A stretch of DNA of 64,000 nucleotides from Opitutaceae bacterium (GTDB taxonomy: Bacteria > Verrucomicrobiota > Verrucomicrobiia > Opitutales > Opitutaceae). This document shows positions 36,525-44,566 of this stretch, piece after piece. The stretch covers positions 60,345 to 124,344 of the forward strand of contig JAUYAK010000022.1 of assembly GCA_030693515.1 (NCBI GenBank), read 5' to 3'. Made by a program: the position numbers and the translations under genes. The notes under the pieces were generated by a model. The model was not told the DNA's origin, did no database searches, and saw only the letters and a list, made by a program, of their open reading frames with translations. The first letter of the stretch is position 1; every line of letters begins with the position of its first letter.

Positions 36525-39218
36525 ATGCGCGCGACGATAACCCATTTCGTCCGCCGCCTCGTCTCAGGAGCGCTCCCACTGCTCTTGTTGATGAACCCCC
36601 TTATCCCCACCGGTGCGGTCGCGGTCGCGACCGTCTGTTGTTTGGCCGGCGCCACCGCGTCCGTCCAAGCCGGTGAAGCCGCGCGCAAACGCTTCGACAT
36701 CGCGCGCGGGGATGCGGCCGGCACGCTGAAACGTTTCGCCGAAGAATCGGGTCAACAGGTGGTCTATCTGGTCGATGCCGTCCGCGGCATCACGACCAAC
36801 CCAGTGCGGGGCGATTACACCGTGCGGGAGGCGCTGCGTCGCCTCGTCGCCGATACCGGACTGGTCGTCGTGGAGGACGTGAAGTCGGGGGCTTTGCTGG
36901 TGAACCGTCTCGTTCCCGAGGCGCCGCCGCCAAAACCCAACCCACCGACCACCATGCTCGTCCCCATGAAAAAATCCCTGCCTGCCCGTCTCACCGCCTT
37001 TTTTGCCGCTCTCGCCGCGTCTTCGCTCGCCGCCCAAACGACCCCGGCTGAATCCGAAACGATCAAGCTCTCCCCCTTCGAGGTCAGCACCAGCCAGGAC
37101 CGCGGCTATCGCGCCAGCAACTCCATCGGCGGCACCCGCGTGAACACCCCGCTGAAGGAAGTGCCGATGAACATCCAGGTCGTCACCGAGGAGTTCATGC
37201 GCGACATCGCGGCGTTCGATGCCTCGGAGTCGTTGAAGTTTCAGGCCGGCGTGGAGGTCGGCTCGCGCGACGGCGACCGCGACACCGCCGTGACCATCCG
37301 CGGCTTCGGCACGACGTGGCAGATGCGCGAGGGCTTCCGCCGCTACGACACCTCCGACAGCATCAACATCGCGCGCCAGGAGGTCGTCGCCGGGCCCGCC
37401 GCCGTGCTCTACGGCATCAGCCAGCCGGGCGGCATCATCAACTACATCACCAAGCGCCCCACGCGCGGCACCGGCGTCGAGCTGCGCCAGGTCGTCGGCT
37501 CAGATGGCCTGTTCCGCTCGGAGGTCGATGTGAATTACGCGCCCGCGGGCCCCCTCGCGCTCCGCCTCCTCGGGGCGCACACCAAGGCGGATGGTTTCCG
37601 GGATTATGAGCGCGTGAAGCGCACGTTTGTCGCGCCCATCGCCGTTTACCGCCTCGATGCGGCCACCACCTTCACGGTCGATATCGAATACATGAAGCAG
37701 GACCGCGGCTTCACCCATAACAAGCTGCGAGACGTCTCGCTCACCGCGACCGGCGGCACCGTCAACCTCCCGAGCTTCCTCAGTGTTCCGCGCGAGCAGC
37801 AATGGACCGGCCCCGACACCGTCCATACGAACGACGTGACCAACCTGCTCTTCGTCGCCGACCATAAGTTCTCGGAAAATTTCTCGGTCAACGCCGCGTT
37901 CAATTCGCTCGAACGCACCCAGCAGCGCACGACCCAGACCCACCGCGGCCTCGCGCTCGCCGCCCTGCGTGATCGCAACGGCGCGCTCGTCCTCGATGCC
38001 AACGGCGCCCCGATCAAGGCGCTCCGCACCCTCTGGGCCAGTGACAACAATCAGAATTGGATGTGGCAGGCGCGCGTGGACGGGGTGTTGAAATTTGATG
38101 TCGCCCAAGTCCCGCAGACCCTGCTCACCGGCTTCAATTTTGCGAAGGACACCAACTACCGCATCCTCTTCGAGGACCGGAATCCGGACCTGCGCAACGG
38201 CGTGGACAACCTCGCCCAAAATTTCCGCTACTACACCGTCGGCACGCGCCGCCCCAATCTCCGCATCGGCAATGCCGACTACAATCCCGTGAACTGGGCG
38301 CGCCCTCAGCTCCACTACCGCGATCCGATCGAGCTCACTTCCTACTACGCGAACCATCAGGCCAAACTCCTCGGCGATTCGCTCTTCACGCTCGCGGGCA
38401 TTCGCTTCGATAAAAACGACTATTCGCGCAAGTGGCAGACGCGCCGCACCGGCCAGAACGATGTCGTCAACTCCGTCACCGACAAGTGGAGCCCCAACTA
38501 CGGTCTCCTCTACCGCCCGATCCCGTGGGTCTCCGTGTATGCGCTCAGTTCCGAATCGCTCGAGCCGCGCAACGGCTCGACCAACAGCTTCGGCGTCAAC
38601 CTCACGCCCTCGTTTGGCAAGAGCATCGAGGCCGGCCTGAAACTCGAGGCGTTCGACGGGCGCGTGTCGGCGACCTTCAGCGCCTACCGCATCAAAAACA
38701 AAAACCTCCCCGTCACCGATCCCACGATCCCGAATGCCAACGGCGGCCTCGGCGACGTGATCCAAGTCGGCGAGCAGACCTCCGAAGGCTACGACTTCAC
38801 CGCGTTTTTCTTTCCGGTGAAGGACTGGCAGATCACCGGCGGCTGGTCCTACGTGGACACGTTTATCAGCAGCGACACGAACCGCGCGAACCTCGGCCGC
38901 AATTTCTCCAACCTGCCCTACAACCGCTTCACGCTGTTCACCAGCTATCGTCTGCCCGGCGGCTGGACGATCGGCGGCGGCGCGCTCCACACGGGCGAGA
39001 TCGACCGCGGGTGGAACGACCCGATCACGAATCTTCCCGTGCAAAACGACCGCTACACGACCTTCGACGCCTTCGCGCGCTACGAGTTCAAGCTGTCCGC
39101 CAACCACCGCTGCGCGCTGTCGCTCAACGTGCTGAACTTCTCCGACCAACAGGATCGCGGCGGCGGCGAGTGGATCGTCGGCCGCACCTACCGGCTCACC
39201 GCGGGCGTGCGGTTTTGA
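36525..39218 (+). CDS. TonB-dependent receptor with N-terminal STN domain, cassette 2; in-frame internal start with a second signal peptide at 36966
   Basis: STN-like FDIARGDAAGTLKRFAEESGQQVVYLVDAVRGITTNPVRGDYTVREALRRLVADT; plug VVTEEFMRDIAAFDASESLKF, VVAGPAAVLYGISQPGGIINYITK; C-terminal YRLTAGVRF. Confidence 0.9.
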   Translation: MRATITHFVRRLVSGALPLLLLMNPLIPTGAVAVATVCCLAGATASVQAGEAARKRFDIARGDAAGTLKRFAEESGQQVVYLVDAVRGITTNPVRGDYTVREALRRLVADTGLVVVEDVKSGALLVNRLVPEAPPPKPNPPTTMLVPMKKSLPARLTAFFAALAASSLAAQTTPAESETIKLSPFEVSTSQDRGYRASNSIGGTRVNTPLKEVPMNIQVVTEEFMRDIAAFDASESLKFQAGVEVGSRDGDRDTAVTIRGFGTTWQMREGFRRYDTSDSINIARQEVVAGPAAVLYGISQPGGIINYITKRPTRGTGVELRQVVGSDGLFRSEVDVNYAPAGPLALRLLGAHTKADGFRDYERVKRTFVAPIAVYRLDAATTFTVDIEYMKQDRGFTHNKLRDVSLTATGGTVNLPSFLSVPREQQWTGPDTVHTNDVTNLLFVADHKFSENFSVNAAFNSLERTQQRTTQTHRGLALAALRDRNGALVLDANGAPIKALRTLWASDNNQNWMWQARVDGVLKFDVAQVPQTLLTGFNFAKDTNYRILFEDRNPDLRNGVDNLAQNFRYYTVGTRRPNLRIGNADYNPVNWARPQLHYRDPIELTSYYANHQAKLLGDSLFTLAGIRFDKNDYSRKWQTRRTGQNDVVNSVTDKWSPNYGLLYRPIPWVSVYALSSESLEPRNGSTNSFGVNLTPSFGKSIEAGLKLEAFDGRVSATFSAYRIKNKNLPVTDPTIPNANGGLGDVIQVGEQTSEGYDFTAFFFPVKDWQITGGWSYVDTFISSDTNRANLGRNFSNLPYNRFTLFTSYRLPGGWTIGGGALHTGEIDRGWNDPITNLPVQNDRYTTFDAFARYEFKLSANHRCALSLNVLNFSDQQDRGGGEWIVGRTYRLTAGVRF

Positions 39219-39401
39219 GCGGCGGGCCAGGTTGACGGCTCTCCCGCCCGGGCTCCGGCATCGCCGCAGATGCGCGGCGGCGGATTGCGCGGGCGTAGCC
39301 TCGCTCTGTCGTAAGCGGTAACTCGAGCACAGGCTAGCCGCGGGAATCGCGGCCGCTATATTGGAGAGATGAAAGAGCCGGCGAGTGGCGGAGGTGAGCA
39401 A

Positions 39402-40964
39402 TCAGCGGGGGAGTTGAGCGAAGCGCTGGGGCGTGAACTCGTGGGCGGTGTGATTGGTGGCGGCGGCCAGGCGGGGCAGGGCCCAGGTGAGGTAGCTCCA
39501 TTCGTTGAGACCGAGGAGCTTGCAGGTGCCAAGAATCGAATAGAGGACGGCGGAACGCCAACCGGCGTCGGGATGGCCGATGAAGAGATAATTTTTTTTG
39601 CCGACTGCGCAGACGCGGATGGCGTTCTCGACGGCGTTGGAATCGATGTGCACATGCCCGTGATCGGGCTCGGCGAAGCGCGTCAATTCCGGCCAGCGTT
39701 GGAGGGCATAGTGGACGGCCTTGGCCAGTGCACTGTGCGGCAGGATCGCCGGATCGACGGCCGCTTTCATCAGGGCTTGGTGCATCGGCACGAGCCAGGC
39801 GGTCGAGCGGGTGCCGCGCGTCGCAGCCCGGAGTTGCGGGGTGGCGTCGCGCAGTTCCGCTTCGATGCGGTAGAGGGCGCCGAGATAAGCCAGAAACGGC
39901 GCGGCCCGTTCGTCGCCGGCTTCGAGGGCCTCGACAAACCCGCGGCGGCCATGCGCCAGGCAATTGGCGTGGACAATCTGTTGGCGTCGGTCGGCGGGCA
40001 ACAACCGCAGCGCCTTGAGGTAGCCGGCGTAGCCATCGCTCTGGAACACGCCGGCAAACTGGCGCAGGAACGCGAGCGCCGGCTCATGACTGCGCGTCAG
40101 TTGAAAGTCGAAGACCACGACCTTGGCCCCCGGCGCCAGGAACGTCCACAGCCACGCTTCCCGCGCGGCCCCGGGCCGGGCCGGATCCAACACCCGGATC
40201 GGCGTCTCATCGCCGATGGCATAGGCGCTCTGCTGCACCGCTCTTTGCAGTTGGGCATACACCGGCCGAAACAAATTGGCCGCGTGCTCGACCCACTGGC
40301 CCATGGCCTGGCGGGTAAACGCCGGCCCGAGGCGCTCGAGCATTGCCTCCTGGCGATAAAGCGGGATCGCATCGACATACTTCGAGAGCACGACGTGGGC
40401 GATCAGGCCAGGACCGACCTGGCCGCCGGGGATCACGCGCGCCGGCAAGTCCGCCACCTGCGGTGCGCAGCCATGCGCGGGGCTGGCATATACCGGCCGG
40501 ATGATCTGACGGCGGAACAATTTGCCAGGCTGATAATCGACCTCGTCGGTGATCTCCTCCCTGATCTTGACCAGCGGCGTGCCATCCGGGGCGAGCTTGG
40601 CGGCGGCGGGCAGATCGAGCGTGATGGTCTCAAGGACGGGCAGATCCTCCAGGCGCTGGGCGCGGCGCACCGAGGGCGCCCGCGGGCCGCGCGCCACCGG
40701 CGGTGGCGCCGGTGGCGGTGGCGGCACGCTCGCCTGGTCGGCCACGACCGACTCCCAGGCCAGCGCGAGCTGGTTGGGATCGATTTTCTCCGACGAGCGC
40801 CCGAAGTAGCGCTTGAGCAGGGCCTGCAGTTTGGCCTTCGCCGCGTCGCGCTCCAAGGCGGTCTGCTCCAGCAAGCCCCGCGTCGCGGCATGGGCTGCGC
40901 GCTCCGCCCGCAGGAGCTTTTGCAGCTCAGCGGGATTGGCGGGCAGGACCTCGTTCATATCCAT
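39402..40964 (-). CDS. tnpC: IS66-family transposase TnpC
   Basis: KRYFGRSSEKIDPNQLAL; ADLPARVIPGGQVGPGLIAHVVLSKYVDAIPLYRQEAMLERLG; CLAHGRRGFVEAL; DSNAVENAIRVCAVGKKNYLFIGHPDAGWRSAVLYSIL. Confidence 0.95.
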   Translation of the reverse strand: MDMNEVLPANPAELQKLLRAERAAHAATRGLLEQTALERDAAKAKLQALLKRYFGRSSEKIDPNQLALAWESVVADQASVPPPPPAPPPVARGPRAPSVRRAQRLEDLPVLETITLDLPAAAKLAPDGTPLVKIREEITDEVDYQPGKLFRRQIIRPVYASPAHGCAPQVADLPARVIPGGQVGPGLIAHVVLSKYVDAIPLYRQEAMLERLGPAFTRQAMGQWVEHAANLFRPVYAQLQRAVQQSAYAIGDETPIRVLDPARPGAAREAWLWTFLAPGAKVVVFDFQLTRSHEPALAFLRQFAGVFQSDGYAGYLKALRLLPADRRQQIVHANCLAHGRRGFVEALEAGDERAAPFLAYLGALYRIEAELRDATPQLRAATRGTRSTAWLVPMHQALMKAAVDPAILPHSALAKAVHYALQRWPELTRFAEPDHGHVHIDSNAVENAIRVCAVGKKNYLFIGHPDAGWRSAVLYSILGTCKLLGLNEWSYLTWALPRLAAATNHTAHEFTPQRFAQLPR

Positions 40965-41013
40965 AAGGTGGATACTAAAGGCCGCCGCCGCGCGAGCTTT
41001 TTCCGCCAGATAA

Positions 41014-41346
41014 TCAGCGCCGCCAGTGCTTTTTCCAGCCGCTCACTTCCAGCCCTGCGACCATTGCCCACAGCTGCGCCGCGGTGAGCGGATCGGCCGC
41101 ACCGCTCACCGGCCAACTCAGCGTGCCGGCGTCCAGCCGCTTGCTGCACAGCCACCAGCCCGTGCCATCATGCGTCAACAACTTGAGCCGCGTGCGACTT
41201 TGATTGCAGAACGCGAACACCCGCCCGCCCAGTAGCTCCGCGCTCAACTGCGTCCGCGCCAATTGCGTCAGGCCTTCGTAGCCCAGCCGCAGATCGGTCG
41301 CTCCCGGCCGCAGGAAGACCCTGGTCGTCGCGCCGATACTCAGCAT
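41014..41346 (-). CDS. tnpB: IS66-family accessory protein TnpB
   Basis: ATTRVFLRPGATDLRLGYEGLTQLARTQLSAELLGGRVFAFCNQSRTRLKLLTHDGTGWWLCSKRLDAGTLSWP. Confidence 0.93.
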   Translation of the reverse strand: MLSIGATTRVFLRPGATDLRLGYEGLTQLARTQLSAELLGGRVFAFCNQSRTRLKLLTHDGTGWWLCSKRLDAGTLSWPVSGAADPLTAAQLWAMVAGLEVSGWKKHWRR

Positions 41347-41690
41347 CGGTTCAACTCCCGGATCAACTCCGCCGCCCACACCGGTGACGCCGGCGCCAAG
41401 AATCGCACCGCGCCGCCGCGCGTCATCACCTCCGCCACGCCCGCTCCGCTGACTGGCGCCGGCACCTCCACCAGTGCCGGCTCCGCCGCCGCATTCACCG
41501 CGCTCGCCCGCGTGCCCTGTTTCCAGCGCGCAAGGCTTTGCCGCGATATCCCGAGTTCTCGCGCCACCTCCCTGGTGCTGCGTCCGCTCTGCATCCACAG
41601 CGCCACGGCACGCTCGCGCTCCTCCGGTTTCAAATGCGGCCGACGCGGCCGCACGTTCACCACTGTCTTGTCGTCGTTCATCCCCGCCAC
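41340..41690 (-). CDS. tnpA: IS66-family TnpA (helix-turn-helix)
   Basis: HLKPEERERAVALWMQSGRSTREVARELGISRQSLARWKQG; overlaps tnpB. Confidence 0.85.
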   Translation of the reverse strand: MAGMNDDKTVVNVRPRRPHLKPEERERAVALWMQSGRSTREVARELGISRQSLARWKQGTRASAVNAAAEPALVEVPAPVSGAGVAEVMTRGGAVRFLAPASPVWAAELIRELNRC

Positions 41691-41741
41691 TCTATACCGT
41701 CGGCCTTCGGCCGACTATGCTGTGGCCGAGTTACCGCTTAC

Positions 41742-43028
41742 CTTCATGCAGAGCACTTGAGCAGTTTCTTTCGCACCCCGCGGCAGATCGCACGTTATCT
41801 CGCCTCGTTGCCGTTCAGTCTGCACCAGCATTTGCACGGAGAGTCTCTGGAGATCAATCCGGTCGATGTCGCGGCGCTTGAGGTTCTCCGACTGATGGAG
41901 CCGGCGGTGTTTGAGCGAATGGCCACTCGGTCAGTCGTCTTTGAGGAAAGTTTTCTAGGGCTACCGCCACACGGACCGGATGACGAAAGCCGGGAGGAAA
42001 AATTGCTCGACTGGGTTGTGTCGGTGGCGACCGAGAGTCGAAAAGACGCAGTGCGAAATCTCATCTTGGGCTTGGTGCCGCAACTCAATCGAGGTCGGAA
42101 TATCTCAGACGCAGTGCGCGATGACTGGGACCGCACAAAGCGGGTTTGTCACGGTAATCACTATGACCGTTATTTTCAGCTCGTCTTGCCCGCTGGCTAC
42201 GTGACGACCTCGGAAATCGATCAGCTGCGAGATGCCGCCGCAAAGGGGCGCGAGGCCATCTACAAGGAGCTATGTGCGTTTGAGGGCCAAGGGAGGCTGC
42301 GAAATGTCCTTTCGCGCTCACATGTCATCTTGCACGACTTGGCGGATCCCGCTCGCGAGAATGTGTTTTACGCGCTGTGCGTGTTGGGTGATCGATTGCC
42401 TGAGCTGCGCGGTTACGGGGAGGATGATGATTTCAAGTGGACCGCGGGGAATGTCGCAATCAGGCTGTTGTGGGACATTAGTCCGGAATTACGTGCGAGT
42501 TGGATCGAAAAAGCACTGAAGTCGGAAGCCGGCTTGGATTTTCCCGTGACATTCGCGCAACGACTTAATCGTAAAACAGAGTCGGGAACTGTCACCCTCC
42601 AAGTCGCTCCGACCGCGGCAGTGCAAATCGCTCGTAGCGCAATGGAGCGAATCCAACAGGCGGCGAAAGATGGCAGCCTGTGGCAAAGTCCTTGGTTGGG
42701 CTGGCATCTCAATTTCTGGGCCGAGCAGCAAGGGCTCGCAGCCGCTCAGGAATGGCTGGCCGGAGAGGTGAAGTCTTCCGAAAAGGCGCTGCTGCTTGTC
42801 AAAAACTTGGTCTCTGTCGCGACCAGCAATCGCGGCTACTATCCTCGTCTCTCCGCAGCAAAGCTTGATAGCTACATGAGCTTGGAAGCGCTGCTGGCTT
42901 TGCTGCCGCCGCCTCGGCCGGAAAGCCCACGGGAACGCGACGCCGTGATTATGCTGGAGAAGGCGGTTGGCTTGAAATCGGCCGGAGCACTCCCCGGAGA
43001 GGTGAAACTCAATGATAGCGGTTTTTGA
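41742..43028 (+). pseudogene. C-terminal remnant of a KAP-family-like P-loop NTPase, truncated at the IS66 edge
   Basis: Begins in frame at the IS boundary with LHAEHLSSFFRTPRQIARYLASLPFSLHQHLHGESLEINPVDVAALEVLRLMEPAVFERMA, which resembles the post-ATPase segment of KAP proteins. No Walker A region is present, and no N-terminal half lies on the far side of the IS. Confidence 0.65.
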
Positions 43029-43053
43029 ACATAACCGAGTGGCCAGAACGCCA

Positions 43054-43623
43054 TCAGGGCGCTCGGGATTTCGATCGTGATGCAGCCTGCGTCGGCACCA
43101 ACCGCGTGTGAAATCCCATCTCGCGTTTTTCCGATGGTGAAGCGGGTGCGAGCAATTGCCGAATGGCCGCAAACAATTCACGGATCGCGCCATCGTGGGT
43201 GGAGAGCTTGCGTTCCAGTTCAGTGACTTTGGCCGCCAGCTCGCGATTGCCGGTCAACAGCTCCCGCAGGCGCACAAAAGCACGGACAATCGCCACGCTG
43301 ACAGTAACCGCGCGCGGGCTCCGCAGCACGCTCGCCAGCATGGCGACACCTTGCTCGGTGAAAACGGTGGCCGGTTTGCGCGTGCCGCCGCGCCCGGATT
43401 TCTTTGATGTGCCAAGTTGGAACATCAAAGCCTGGGTTTCGGCGAGGGTGAGCTTGAATGCGAAATCCTCGGGGAACCGGTCCATGTTGCGCGTTACGGC
43501 GCGATTGAGTTCGCGTGTGCCGACCCCGTAGAAGCCGGCCAAGTCTGCGTCGAGCAACACGCGCTTGCCGCGAACGATGAGGATGCGCTGCTGGATGGCC
43601 TCGGCTGGGATGAGATCGTGCAT
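43054..43623 (-). CDS. ORF6N-domain DNA-binding protein (phage antirepressor-like)
   Basis: IQQRILIVRGKRVLLDADLAGFYGVGTRELNRAVTRNMDRFPEDFAFKLTLAETQALMFQLGTSKKSGRGGTRKPATVFTEQGVAMLASVLRSPRAVTVSVAIVRAFVRLRELL. Confidence 0.88.
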   Translation of the reverse strand: MHDLIPAEAIQQRILIVRGKRVLLDADLAGFYGVGTRELNRAVTRNMDRFPEDFAFKLTLAETQALMFQLGTSKKSGRGGTRKPATVFTEQGVAMLASVLRSPRAVTVSVAIVRAFVRLRELLTGNRELAAKVTELERKLSTHDGAIRELFAAIRQLLAPASPSEKREMGFHTRLVPTQAASRSKSRAP

Positions 43624-43741
43624 GGGGCAGATGCGGTGTAACCGGAAAATACCGTTTGCAGGTTCTACGACAAGAATCGTGAGCGTAGCTGCAGCGGGAG
43701 ATTGGAAGGAGGAGAAACTCCGGCGAAACATCGTCCGGGGC

Positions 43742-44440
43742 ATGGCGTCTAAGGCTGCCATGACCCCCCGATTCTGCCGTCGTCATGTGATCGCGCCCGG
43801 TGTGGCGCTGTTGATTTTTTCCACCGTGAGCGGGCACGCCGCGAGCGCCATCGCCAACGCGCCCACGGTGGCGCCGGCGCCGATGGTCGATGCACCCCTT
43901 GCGCCGGCGGTGGGCGACAGCCCTGGCGAGTCGCCCTCGCCGCAGCATCAGTGGGTGCCGGGGCATTGGCGCTGGAGCGAGGGCGCCTACGTCTGGGAAA
44001 CCGGGCGTTGGGAAATTCCGCCGACGGCCGGTGTGGTGTGGCAGGCGCCGCAGTGGCGCCGGGAGGCCAACGGCTTTGTGTTGCTCGAGGGTCGCTGGGC
44101 CGAGGCGCCACCGCCGGTCGGAGCCAGCCCCGCATCGCCCTCGACTGTCGTGCGTCCGACCCCCGCACCACCTGTGGTCGTCACCGCGCCGCCGGCGGTG
44201 CCGAGTGCGCAGATTATCGTGGTGGAAGCGCCCCCGCGGCCACGAGTCGAAGTGGTGTATGCGCGGCCATCGCCGCGGCACATCTGGGTGCCGGGCTACT
44301 GGGCGTGGCACGGGCGGCGTCATGTCTGGATCGCCGGCCACTACGAGATTCCGCCCCGCGGCCACCACGGGTGGATCGAACCGCGCTGGGAACGCCGCGG
44401 CGGCACCCACATCTTCATCGAGGGGCGCTGGCGGTTGTGA
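43742..44440 (+). CDS. Exported YXWXGXW-repeat protein
   Basis: Repeats HQWVPGHWRW, YVWETGRWEIPP, HIWVPGYWAWHGRRHVWIAGHYEIPPRGHHGWIEPRW; N-terminal hydrophobic leader. Confidence 0.75.
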   Translation: MASKAAMTPRFCRRHVIAPGVALLIFSTVSGHAASAIANAPTVAPAPMVDAPLAPAVGDSPGESPSPQHQWVPGHWRWSEGAYVWETGRWEIPPTAGVVWQAPQWRREANGFVLLEGRWAEAPPPVGASPASPSTVVRPTPAPPVVVTAPPAVPSAQIIVVEAPPRPRVEVVYARPSPRHIWVPGYWAWHGRRHVWIAGHYEIPPRGHHGWIEPRWERRGGTHIFIEGRWRL

Positions 44441-44463
44441 CCCGAGAGTGACCAAAGAAAAAG

Positions 44464-44556
44464 CCGGGCGATTCACGCCCGGCTTTCGTAGCAACAAGGG
44501 CCTCAGCTGGCTGAGGCCGTCTCGCGAAAGGCCCGAGCAAGCTCGGGCCCTACGAA
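44464..44556. terminator. Tandem hairpins between convergent genes; the first is a strong intrinsic-terminator-like stem
   Basis: aaagccgggcgattcacgcccggcttt perfect stem; followed by ggcctcagctggctgaggcc and ggcccgagcaagctcgggcc. Confidence 0.75.
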
Positions 44557-44566
44557 GGAGACTGGG

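Larger units (their letters stand above)
39311..41741 (-). mobile_element. IS66-family insertion sequence (tnpA, tnpB, tnpC)
   Basis: Terminal inverted repeats gtaagcggtaactcgagcacaggctag (left) and, on the minus strand, gtaagcggtaactcggccacagcatag (right); three genes in IS66 order. Confidence 0.9.

Noticed and set aside
37500-39401. 633-aa minus-strand ORF opposite STN-TonB receptor 2
   Set aside because: Shadow ORF of the high-GC coding strand.
39369-41087. 572-aa plus-strand ORF across the IS66 transposase
   Set aside because: Antisense to tnpC, whose transposase motifs are unambiguous.
41742-43028. Calling the KAP-like ORF an intact anti-phage system
   Set aside because: The ATPase core (Walker A) is missing and the gene abuts the IS edge, so it is treated as a remnant.
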